A stretch of DNA of 52,717 nucleotides from Gammaproteobacteria bacterium (GTDB lineage: Bacteria > Pseudomonadota > Gammaproteobacteria > Steroidobacterales > Steroidobacteraceae). Numbering within the stretch: the stretch's first letter is position 1; each line of letters begins with the position of its first letter. The position numbers and the translations under genes are program-made. The stretch spans positions 6,455-59,171 of the forward strand of contig PLUE01000013.1 of the NCBI GenBank assembly GCA_003164785.1, read 5' to 3'. Shown here in pieces: positions 45,543 to 52,717 of the stretch. The notes beneath the pieces are model-generated. The model was not told the DNA's origin. It ran no database searches and worked only from the letters and a program-made list of their open reading frames with translations.

Positions 45543-45954
45543 TCAGCTTGATGGCGGAATGCCATTCGTCCATCCACTCTCAATCACTCCCCCGATCACC
45601 CCACGCGCAAAGTCATACCCCTCCGGCCACCCACTCGCTCGAGGTCCCGCCACATTCAAAATCTCAATATCGTTTTCCTCGATGAAACCTCAGAACCGCC
45701 GATGATGTCCGCTCAGTCGAAATCTGCACCGCATCCAAAACGATGAACGGCTTCTTCTCACGAATACACAAATCCTGGGTGAGCTTCGTCCCACCCGGGA
45801 GCGACTGGTTAAACAGAATCGCCGTCCCGTCGCTATCATGCACATTTCTGAGCGTCCGCGCCCGATAACCGCCGGTCGGCAACAGCGACATCGGATATCG
45901 CTCAGGAATCGGGCCATCCTCAGCACTACGATCCGCCGGACACTACCCGCCGGG
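45543..45954 (-). pseudogene. Putative molybdenum carrier (YpsA/SLOG-like), broken
   Basis: The 3' part reads NDIEILNVAGPRASGWPEGY in one frame (to the TGA at 45543), while the upstream part reads ERYPMSLLPTGGYRARTLRN, VHDSDGTAILFNQ and LTQDLCIREKKPFIVLDA in another. A one-base shift lies near 45684-45690. Further up, TAG at 45943-45945 falls where a Trp is expected in GGWCPADR. The pattern is that of the putative molybdenum carrier family (Pfam name from memory). It is disrupted at least twice and is not translated as a whole. Confidence 0.75.
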
Positions 45955-46080
45955 GTGTTGGGGCACGCGCGTTGTCGTTGTTGATCTGGCCGGTAAAGAA
46001 CTCCAGGGCGCGATTAGACTCTAGTTAACTACCGTTCTAGCCATACGCCGGTAACGCCCCAACCCCGCCCACCGAGCCCC
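45955..46080. other. Junction between two decayed genes
   Basis: Between the broken molybdenum-carrier gene (minus) and the amidohydrolase fragment (plus); I see no gene in it. Confidence 0.3.
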
Positions 46081-47019
46081 GCGGTCATCTTTCCGACTGG
46101 GGCGACATTTGGCCGTGGCATGGGGCTGACTCCGCGCGGAGGCCACCCCACTCAGTATCAGGCGGAAAGCAAGAACCCCTTCGTCCGGTTCTTCCCTTTT
46201 CCAACTGCTTCCACACCTGAAGAAGCGGTCGCACTGGTGGACGAACGCGTTGCCCAAGGTGCGGACTACATCAAGATTATTGTGGAAGACGGGGCGGTCA
46301 CGGGGCACCCGAACCTGCCGATGATGAATGACGAGACCCTGCGCGCCGCAGTGGTGGCGGCGCATAGGCATGGAAAGATGGCCATCGCACACGCGACGAC
46401 CCTGGCCGCTACGGCGCGGGTCATTGCGGCGGGCGTCGACGGGCTAGCGCATATTTTCCTTGATCGTCCCCATACCCAGGAGATCATCTCGGCCATTGCA
46501 AAGTCGCATGCCTTTGTTGTGCCGTGTCTCGGCTTGAACTCCTCAGTCGTTGGCCATAACGACGCCGCGCTCGCTGCCGACAAGCGTGTCAGCTGCAAAC
46601 TGAGCAAGACATGGCTCGATGCCTTGGGCCGCAGCTTCACTACCTATCCACAAGGGAACATGGAAGACGTCCTGGCGACAGTCCGCGCCTTGCACGACGC
46701 GGGAGTGGATATCCTGGCAGGGACGGACGTCTCGGAACCACTCCCACAATTCGGTGGCCTTGCTCACGGTGCGAGCCTTCACCACGAGCTGTCATGGCTC
46801 GTCAACGCAGGGTTTATACCGACAGAGGCGCTGCAGTCGGCCACCTCGGTTCCGGCACGACGGTTCGGTCTCCACGATCGGGGCCGTATTGCTCCCGGAC
46901 TGCGGGCTGACCTGCTGCTGGTTGACGGCAATCCGCTGGCAAACATCACCGATACGCTTTCCATTCGCGCTGTCTGGAGACGGAGGCAGCACGCCCAGCG
47001 ACATGAGAACCTCATGTAA
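46081..47019 (+). pseudogene. Amidohydrolase, N-terminally truncated
   Basis: The translation carries the second half of a metal-dependent amidohydrolase (prolidase/imidazolonepropionase-like): GLTPRGGHPTQYQ, DYIKIIVEDGAV with the carboxylated Lys, KMAIAHATTL, GVDGLAHIF, DILAGTDVSEP with the metal-binding Asp, and DRGRIAPGLRADLLLVDGNP. The first 130-150 residues with the HxH metal site are lacking; the frame is open upstream to about 46081 without a start. An ATG at 46120 could begin translation of an inactive product. It ends at TAA 47019, where a truncated pRiA4b-type gene begins on the other strand. Confidence 0.75.
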
Positions 47020-47029
47020 GCGCCGTTCG

Positions 47030-47387
47030 CGGGTCGATTTTCAATCGTGGCTTCAAGCCGCAGATCGTGAATCCAGCCATCGCCGAAGTCATACTCGTAA
47101 ACGAATCGCTCGAGTCGGCGTAGGCTTAGACCGTCGAGTCGCACCCTTCTGGCATCGATGCCAATCATGCCGCCACCCTCGCGGTAGACCGCGTACTCTC
47201 GGCCTCGGATCTCAAAGCGGTTCAGGTGCTGAACGTCCCAACCGAAGGCCACCTGCAATGCCTCGTGGAGCTGGGCCACCGTACTGTCGCTCCGCACGAG
47301 AAGCCGCCTCCATATCAACGGGCTTATACCGCGCAGGACCACCCGCAGTTGGAAGATCTTCGCTTCATGACGATCGGTTTCCGCCAT
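47030..47387 (-). pseudogene. Plasmid pRiA4b ORF-3-like protein, truncated
   Basis: From the ATG at 47387 the translation gives IFQLRVVLRGISPLIWRRLL, then VAQLHEALQVAFGWDVQHL, FEIRGREYA and FVYEYDFGDGWIHDLRLE, the conserved N-terminal two thirds of this family, often seen in IS1096-like and plasmid contexts. After about 47033 the frame continues only as the antisense of the amidohydrolase fragment, down to 46779, so the C-terminal (CxxGxxAxPPED) part is lost. The two gene fragments meet tail to tail, which marks a rearrangement junction. Function unknown. Confidence 0.7.
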
Positions 47388-47690
47388 GAGCCCATGGCCT
47401 ACACTTGTGCGCCGCACACCCAACTTTCAGTTACTCTCCTTACCAATCGATACAAACCTCACGTTCGCGGCCGGACCGTGACGCCGTCGATAGTAGCGAG
47501 GCATGAAAGACTAACCAATTAGGATCAATACCTAATGCGGAAGTCCTTAATCGACATACCGCGTAGACGTATCGCGGTTTTCCCTGATTCGGCCCCGCCG
47601 AGTTTCAGATACAACGTAAATTCTCGCGCCTCGGCCCATTCGCTCGGTCAATTGGGCGGAGTTGTTACGTGATAGAAAGGTAGGCGGAAC
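47388..47690. other. Intergenic stretch
   Basis: No gene recognised. Local GC content looks lower toward 47690, near the next gene. Confidence 0.3.
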
Positions 47691-48185
47691 ATGGCACTTG
47701 AGAAGGGATATGTCGGCTCCGCGATTCGGTCGGTCGTTTTCTTTGCATATTGCTGGCTATTACCGATCCCCTCCATGGCAGATTCTATAATTCTGAATTG
47801 TTCTTATGCTGAAGTGCTTACGGGCACGAACGGCGATGTTAAAAATTATTCAGTGCAGCGAACAATAGAGGTCGGTGACGACGTTTATCGAGTGTGGTCT
47901 TCCAAAGAAGCCAAGTGGGAAGGAAATCAATGCGGGCTCGGACGGTGCGCATTCGACAGCAAAGCCTTTTCATACAGGTTTGATGATGTGAGTACCGACG
48001 ATGGATACTTAGAAGAGTATTTTGAGCAATTGAAAATTGATCGTGCGACGGGCCGTCTCAATGCAGAGAGAAAGACCAGCACGACCACGCCGGTGACCGG
48101 TTATCAAGCGGAAACGACCTGGTACGATGAAGGCACATGCGTTAGCGGCACGGATCCGGCCGCTTCACTTAGAAAGAAGTCTTGA
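47691..48185 (+). CDS. Secreted hypothetical protein
   Basis: 164 residues with a signal peptide (VVFFAYCWLLPIPSMA, cut before DSII). The mature protein (LNCSYAEVLTGTNGDVKNYS, RTIEVGDDVYRVWSSKEAKW, ATGRLNAERKT) has three Cys (CSY, CGLGRC) and looks like a small periplasmic beta protein, similar in style to orphan secreted proteins whose family I cannot name. Codon use is a bit more AT-rich than the neighbours, hinting at acquisition. GGCGG a few bases before ATG may be its ribosome site. Confidence 0.65.
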   Translation: MALEKGYVGSAIRSVVFFAYCWLLPIPSMADSIILNCSYAEVLTGTNGDVKNYSVQRTIEVGDDVYRVWSSKEAKWEGNQCGLGRCAFDSKAFSYRFDDVSTDDGYLEEYFEQLKIDRATGRLNAERKTSTTTPVTGYQAETTWYDEGTCVSGTDPAASLRKKS

Positions 48186-48812
48186 TACCGAGCCCCGCCA
48201 ATGAACCCGGTTCCGACTTCGAAGTCGGGGTCGGCGTTCAGTGTTTCGCGACGCGCCGCCGCCGTACCATTTACACAGGGGCGGCTTAGTCACTCCCGGA
48301 TGCCTGCCGGTCGGCGTCGCGGCATACTCCATTTCCACCGCCCAAGCTTTTCGGGGACGACACCGTCGGCAGCGAGTCGGGTCACCGGCACCAGGCTGGT
48401 TGTTTCCACGGTGGCATCGTTGTTCGTCGCCGCGCTAGGCGGGACGATCGGAACCGCGCGACCGTCGAGCTTCTTACTTTTCACCGTGATCTTGCGAATT
48501 TCGGCGAGGATCCGGGGGTGCGGGATGCGCTTCTCGAGTATTCCGTCGAGTCGCACTCCGGCGTTTACCGAGTATCGTGAATTGGAGGTCTATATGACTG
48601 CCTCGCTCGTCCAAGCGCCGCCTCATGGCGACGTGTCCGATCAAGTGCATACCGTGATGTCGCGCGCAGCGAGAATCGCTCATACGCGAACAGGCGTACG
48701 CACTAGCGGAACGGCAGTGCGCACGTGAAAATGACGCTTGAAATTTCTTTGCTGCGTGGAGCCGCTGCCTAGTAGACTTGTTCCAATGATCGGATAGAGA
48801 GGAGTTATGCTC
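48186..48812. other. 600-base stretch, mostly empty
   Basis: A perfect 16-base palindrome CCGACTTCGAAGTCGG lies at 48213-48228. Frames at 48201-48728 plus and 48290-48556 minus show no domain. A 44-codon frame at 48594-48728 (MTASLVQAPPHGDVSDQV) has a strong ATTGGAGG site and might be a small gene. Otherwise nothing recognised. Confidence 0.35.
48594..48728 (+). CDS. Possible 44-residue small protein
   Basis: ATG preceded by ATTGGAGGTCTAT, a strong ribosome site. Composition of the product is Arg/Thr-rich and polar; no domain. The ribosome site is the main support. Confidence 0.3.
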   Translation: MTASLVQAPPHGDVSDQVHTVMSRAARIAHTRTGVRTSGTAVRT

Positions 48813-49178
48813 ATGATCGGGTGGACACGTAATCTCGCGTTGCTATTGGGTGCCAGCGCTCTGAGTGCCGGCGCCTTGGCTGCCGACAAGGGCTCCGGTG
48901 CGCAGATAGAGCGTGGGCACCGGATCGCGCTCCAAATATGCACTGCCTGTCACGTCGTCGCACCGGGCCAGGAGTTCTCACCGTTGCTGAGACCTCCCGC
49001 GCCCCCGTTTGCCGAGATCGCCAACCGCCCAGATTCGACGCGCGCATCGTTGCGCCATTTCGTCGTTACAACCCACTGGGATGAAAAGACTCTGCCTCTG
49101 ACGATGCCCAATCCGCAGTTGATGGATCCCCAGATCGCGGATGTCGTGGCCTATATCCTCAGCCTGCGCACGCATTGA
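48813..49178 (+). CDS. Small mono-heme cytochrome c
   Basis: 121 residues with a signal peptide (LALLLGASALSAGALA, cut before ADKG). One heme motif CTACH follows at about residue 46; later PLTMPNPQLMDPQIADVVAYILSL provides the distal Met and the C-terminal helix of class I cytochrome c. It carries single electrons in the periplasm. The first ATG is 48807 but GAGGAG fits better 8 bases before ATG 48813. No oxidase or dehydrogenase is adjacent; partners unknown. Confidence 0.9.
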   Translation: MIGWTRNLALLLGASALSAGALAADKGSGAQIERGHRIALQICTACHVVAPGQEFSPLLRPPAPPFAEIANRPDSTRASLRHFVVTTHWDEKTLPLTMPNPQLMDPQIADVVAYILSLRTH

Positions 49179-49252
49179 CCGTCCGATCATTGCGGAAGCC
49201 TTCCGCCGCCAAGCTCCAAAACCCCAACGAGGATTGACCCAGCTATGCTGAT

Positions 49253-49465
49253 CTACGCATAGCGGGCCCAAGTTGCGTCATACAAGCCACGCACCTTCCA
49301 CTCCAATTTCGCCGTTGGGTGCTCGTGAGCGGCCTGCCATTTCTGCTCCCGCTTCGCCTTCTCGGCCGCGACGACGCGAACTCGCAAGCCCGCACCCGCC
49401 CCCGGTGCGCTGAGCCACTGAAAAATATCAAGTAAATGAATGGGCCAAATTTGAAAACAACCTTT
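49253..49465 (-). pseudogene. C-terminal fragment of an unidentified protein
   Basis: One frame without start codon reads IWPIHLLDIFQWLSAPGAGA, then VAAEKAKREQKWQAAHEHPT and VRGLYDATWARYA before TAG at 49253. The helical, Trp-rich pattern looks like real coding sequence, probably the 3' end of a lost gene. I cannot name the family. A stop lies just upstream of 49465. Confidence 0.35.
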
Positions 49466-49677
49466 TCAACAGTCATTGGCCGTCCAGGCCAGATAAGCCT
49501 CATCCGCAGCGCCATGCGCTAACTACTTAGGGTTTTCGTCTCGACATCGGAGTATTCTCATCTGTGTTGCGGAGCTCGCGGCGAGACTGCCGAGATGAGA
49601 GCAGCGCTGCGTCCGACAATTTGAAGTGGTTGTGAGGTAAGCCAATGATCCCGCAGCTCTGACCGGAGGTGCCGACA

Positions 49678-49905
49678 ATGAAATCCATCGATGTCACAAA
49701 CATTCTCCTTTTCGTCATAGCCATTTGCCTGCTTGCGATGGTATCGCGACAATTGGGTCTGATTGGCGTCGCAAACGCTCAATCGCCGCCGATAACGTAT
49801 GTGGATGTCCTCGGTTGGGATGTGAAGCGGCCGATTCCGGTAGAGGTATACAATCCAGGACCCGAGAACAATCCGCGGCCGTTGCTAACGAAGCCGCAAC
49901 CGTAG
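49678..49905 (+). CDS. Small secreted or membrane-anchored hypothetical protein
   Basis: 75 residues: one hydrophobic stretch (NILLFVIAICLLAMVS) then ...GVANAQSPPITYV, a possible signal-peptidase site after ANA, and a Pro-rich polar tail (PIPVEVYNPGPENNPRPLL). GGAGG sits 8 bases before the ATG. No known domain. Such proteins may be exported or anchored; function unknown. Confidence 0.6.
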   Translation: MKSIDVTNILLFVIAICLLAMVSRQLGLIGVANAQSPPITYVDVLGWDVKRPIPVEVYNPGPENNPRPLLTKPQP

Positions 49906-50596
49906 GTCGGCGGTCCAGCCGATTGACCTGCAACGCAGTTCCGGCCAGAGCAGGCCACCTCATTCGCCCGATCCAATGACGGCAATGCTCATCGGTTGGC
50001 CTACCGCGTTGGACTCCTCGCCTACCAACCCGTGCTTCAATGATGATTCTCACGGTGTCGCCTCCATTGTGAACGAAATGCCTGTTAAGTCATCTCTCCC
50101 AATTCTCGACGATTGATGTTTCAGTAAACCGTTTCTTCCATGGTTTTGACCGCTCTCACCCTGCGCTCAGTTGCAGTTCGCGGCCGATCGGTTGGTATCT
50201 TTATTCGCTCCGTCGATAACGACAAAGACCGCGTAAAGTGTACGGGCGGAGGGACGAGTTTTATAATGGGAAATCCTCTTATTCTTTATGTACAGTAACG
50301 TACAGATAGGTGCACGACCCATTGCGCAAGCGTTCCAGAACCTGTAGGCGCAAAATGATTTTGTGCGTCACGCATCTGTAATATATGAGAGATATGCGTC
50401 AATGGGCGTTAAGGGCACCTCACGGAGGTTTGCTTGTCCGGTTCAAGCCCGGTTGTCGCCAGCCACAAAACTGTGATTGGGCAGAATCTCGTGCCGCATA
50501 TAGCTAGAGGACATATTGAAGAGGCATGCTAGGTGCAGTGATACATGATATTGTCGATCTGGCTCGAACGGTGAGCGGCCAAAAGGATTGAGTGCG
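49906..50596. other. Intergenic stretch upstream of the last kinase
   Basis: No gene recognised. CCGGTTCAAGCCCGG at 50438-50452 resembles a tRNA T-arm, but no acceptor or anticodon partner is upstream. The stretch should hold the promoter of the kinase; no clear boxes. Confidence 0.35.
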
Positions 50597-52159
50597 ATGC
50601 GCACGACACCGCCGGATTTCGCACGCAGCGCCCTTGATGCCGCCCCGGACGCAATCGTCATCATTGATGCGGCCGGCATTATTCGTTTCACTAACCGGCA
50701 AGTCTCGGCGCTGTTCCAATATGAGCACGACGAGATCATCGGCGAGCATGTTGAGATACTGCTGCCCGAGCGCTTTCGAACTCGCCACGTCGCGCATCGC
50801 GACGGCTATGCAAGTAGTTTGCGAGTTCGTCCCATGGGGGCAGGCCTTGATCTGTTGGGACGCCGCCAAAACGGCACCGAGTTTCCCGTTGAGATCAGCT
50901 TAAGTCCCATCGACGATGTCGGTCGGACTCTCTTTGCTGCCGCTATTCGCGATGTGTCCGACCGCAAACTTGTCGAGGCTGAGCTCATCGTGGCACGCGA
51001 GGCCGCTGAGGCGGCGCGAAAACTGGCGGATCAGGCGCGAGAGTTAGCCGATCGCGCTAACCAAGGCAAGAGCCGTTTCCTGGCCACCGCGAGTCACGAT
51101 CTGCGCCAACCGCTGCAAACTCTCGAATTGCTCAACGGAGCCTTGCGACGGCGCGTAACCGATCCCCACCTGATCGAAGCCCTGGGGCACCAGGAGCAGG
51201 CAATCGGAGCTATGTCGAGGCTCCTCAATGCACTGCTCGATATCAGCAAGTTAGAGTCCGGAGCGATTAGGCCAGAGCCTGCCGATTTTGCTGTGGCAGC
51301 AGTATTCGAGGAGATGCGCCTGGAATTTGCCAACATCGCGGCGAATAAGGGACTGAAGCTCGAGGTTGAATTGTGCAACGACGCTGTGTACAGCGATCCG
51401 TCGCTGGTAGAACAGATTTTGAGAAATCTTGTCTCGAATGCTATTAAGTACACCCGCGAAGGTTGGGTGCGTTTGCGCTGTTTGCACGAGGCGACTTTAA
51501 TTCGCATCGAAGTGTTCGACACGGGTATCGGCATTCCGGCGGATCAGCTTCCGCGCATATATGATGAGTTCTATCAAGTCGGCGTTCCGACTAACGTCTC
51601 GCGCGACGGCTACGGCTTGGGCCTCTCCATCGTGCAGCGCCTGGTTAAGCTGCTCACGCTCAAGCTCGATGTGCACTCCGAGGTCGGCAAGGGCTCCGCG
51701 TTCTCACTCATACTGCCAGCGAGCGGCGCTCAATCCGTCACGATGCCGCCGACATCGCTGGATTCGCTTGCCTATGATTCGCGGCAGATTGGGGAAGCAC
51801 GCGTTTTGTTAGTTGAAGACAATGATGCGGTGCGGCGTGCAACCTCTTTGTTGCTTGAGTTGGAAGGATATCACGTCACGCCTACCGCCTCGCTTGCGCA
51901 AGCCCTGCAACACGTTCAGCAGGGTAATAGGGTTGACCTACTGATCACCGACTACCATTTGAACGACGGGGAGACTGGGATTCAGGTTATAGCAACGTTG
52001 CGTGAGATATTGGGGATTTCTTTGAAAGCGGTCCTCACAACGGGAGATACCTCTTCCGCAATAAAGAGGCTGCCCGGCGATCCATTCCTGAGAATGACGA
52101 GCAAACCAATCAAGGCTGATGAATTGTTAGCCTTGCTGCGCTCGTTGCTTGCCGCTTGA
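50597..52159 (+). CDS. Hybrid sensor histidine kinase (PAS-HisKA-HATPase-REC)
   Basis: 520 residues, soluble. PAS domain at about 8-125 (APDAIVIIDAAGIIRFTNRQ, then GTEFPVEISLSPI), a coiled linker rich in Ala/Arg/Glu (AREAAEAARKLADQ), HisKA with FLATASHDLRQPLQTLELL, HATPase with NLVSNAIKYT, DTGIGIP and GYGLGLSIVQRLV, and a C-terminal receiver (VLLVEDNDAVRRA, LLITDYHLNDGETG). This is the type with DLRQPLQ H-box seen in NodV/TodS-like or redox kinases. ATG 50597 is chosen, AAGGA being about 10 bases upstream; TTG 50588 is in frame. A partner regulator is not in the window. Confidence 0.92.
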   Translation: MRTTPPDFARSALDAAPDAIVIIDAAGIIRFTNRQVSALFQYEHDEIIGEHVEILLPERFRTRHVAHRDGYASSLRVRPMGAGLDLLGRRQNGTEFPVEISLSPIDDVGRTLFAAAIRDVSDRKLVEAELIVAREAAEAARKLADQARELADRANQGKSRFLATASHDLRQPLQTLELLNGALRRRVTDPHLIEALGHQEQAIGAMSRLLNALLDISKLESGAIRPEPADFAVAAVFEEMRLEFANIAANKGLKLEVELCNDAVYSDPSLVEQILRNLVSNAIKYTREGWVRLRCLHEATLIRIEVFDTGIGIPADQLPRIYDEFYQVGVPTNVSRDGYGLGLSIVQRLVKLLTLKLDVHSEVGKGSAFSLILPASGAQSVTMPPTSLDSLAYDSRQIGEARVLLVEDNDAVRRATSLLLELEGYHVTPTASLAQALQHVQQGNRVDLLITDYHLNDGETGIQVIATLREILGISLKAVLTTGDTSSAIKRLPGDPFLRMTSKPIKADELLALLRSLLAA

Positions 52160-52600
52160 TCGGTATCGACCCGTCATGTCAGCGCCCTTACTTAATGGCA
52201 CTGGCACCCGTTCCTCGCCCCGCTCCGGGATTTTCGCGCTCTACCGATAATTAAGCTGATTTATCAGGATATTGCGGCGCAATAATGACACGAAATTCCC
52301 ATCGGGAGTGTCATAGGGACGGGCTCGAACTGTCCTTTTATAGGTGGCACCAAGCCTCATCTGTACTCGTATAGGTGGCACTGGCTGCGGAGGCGATTTG
52401 CATGGTGGCAAGCGCTCACGAATCCCAGCCAATCGATCAGATCGTTTTTTTACAACAATTTCATTCTTTTTTTGCGATTCTCAGGCAGTGGAACATTGCC
52501 GCCCGTGCGTTGGTCACTTTGATTCAACAAAAGCGCAGAATGCCCCGTCAAGGCACGCGGGATTGCAATTCGCGCTACGGACCTGAGGTGGAAACGGGAT
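52160..52600. other. Intergenic stretch with repeats
   Basis: ATGACAC (52285-52291) and GTGTCAT (52308-52314) form a 7-bp inverted repeat. Two identical 12-base repeats follow (listed separately). Frames at 52344-52623 show no domain. Confidence 0.35.
52339..52381. repeat. Identical 12-base direct repeats
   Basis: TATAGGTGGCAC occurs at 52339-52350 and 52370-52381, a 31-base period. This resembles the multiple end repeats of IS21-type elements. No transposase is near, so a solo end or chance. Confidence 0.45.
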
Positions 52601-52717
52601 ATGAGCAACATGGAAAAACCTAGTGACATTATCATCGGCGCGCGGCTGCGTCGCCGCCGAGGTGCTCGTCTCGTCCTGCTCGCGGCCTTGGTTGTTGTGG
52701 TTCTTGGCGGCAGCACG
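52601..52717 (+). CDS. N-terminus of a membrane-anchored protein, partial
   Basis: The last 39 codons, MSNMEKPSDIIIGARLRRRR followed by GARLVLLAALVVVVLGGST, give a basic cytoplasmic leader and one membrane helix with positive-inside charge, so the N-terminus stays inside and the rest is probably periplasmic. GGTGGAAACGGGAT precedes the ATG. The bulk lies beyond the window; an adaptor or periplasmic anchor protein is possible but cannot be judged. Confidence 0.55.
   Translation, partial: MSNMEKPSDIIIGARLRRRRGARLVLLAALVVVVLGGST

Noticed and set aside
48213..48228. Perfect 16-base palindrome after the secreted hypothetical gene
   Set aside because: No loop and no T-run, so not a terminator; single occurrence and no gene start next to it, so no function can be supported.
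50431..50464. tRNA 3'-end-like sequence (T-arm CCGG-TTCAAGC-CCGG, then TTGTCGCCAGCCA)
   Set aside because: No matching acceptor 5' strand, D-arm or anticodon arm upstream; the outer T-stem pair is mismatched and the CCA position does not fit. Possibly an att-like scrap, but not supported.

Overview
The window is moderately GC-rich proteobacterial DNA. AmtB/GlnK, Tat and Shine-Dalgarno signals, a candidate sigma-54 promoter, BBP2-type porins and a glutamine-dependent NAD synthetase suggest a Gammaproteobacterium, perhaps near Nevskiales/Steroidobacterales, or possibly a Betaproteobacterium. This placement is inferred; there is no rRNA or complete tRNA. The region looks accessory: intact catabolic, signalling and redox operons alternate with at least ten decayed gene fragments, and there is no complete insertion sequence, prophage or CRISPR array.

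Layout. 1-5 kb (minus): 5' part of an alternate (N-type) ATPase beta subunit, a Tn3 transposase remnant, a three-gene sensor-kinase/response-regulator operon without a DNA-binding output, a small RHH regulator and a 55-residue ORF. 5-14 kb: amidase, a frameshifted DUF1269-like gene, an alpha/beta-hydrolase remnant, NAD synthetase, a triple-BON protein, fused CBS/cold-shock remnants, PhoU and a PPOX-class flavoprotein; several of these resemble the stress-gene groups common in proteobacteria.

14.7-26.8 kb: a coherent aromatic or phenylpropanoid-type catabolic cluster: AAHS-type MFS importer, two paralogous GMC oxidoreductases, a cytochrome P450, two overlapping MarR regulators with a perfect palindrome in the divergent promoter, an aldehyde dehydrogenase, a carotenoid-cleavage/isoeugenol-monooxygenase-like dioxygenase, a DUF3237 protein and a 4,5-dihydroxyphthalate-decarboxylase-like protein. 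A large hybrid kinase lies convergent to its end.

30-36 kb: a secreted phosphoesterase and a multicopper oxidase, an SDR remnant and a second PPOX protein. 36-42 kb: ammonium transporter amtB, two large outer-membrane beta-barrel proteins and glnK, all on the plus strand, preceded by a sigma-54-like promoter and with an inverted repeat in every gap. This is the most distinctive system here: an apparent nitrogen-regulated uptake unit linking outer-membrane pores with AmtB and its PII regulator.

42-52.7 kb: a Tat-lipoprotein molybdopterin oxidoreductase with cytochrome b561 and a periplasmic partner; a ClpX-type zinc-finger protein downstream of a broken molybdenum-carrier gene; truncated amidohydrolase and pRiA4b-ORF3-like genes abutting each other; a small cytochrome c; short secreted proteins; another hybrid kinase; and the start of a membrane-anchored protein running off the end.
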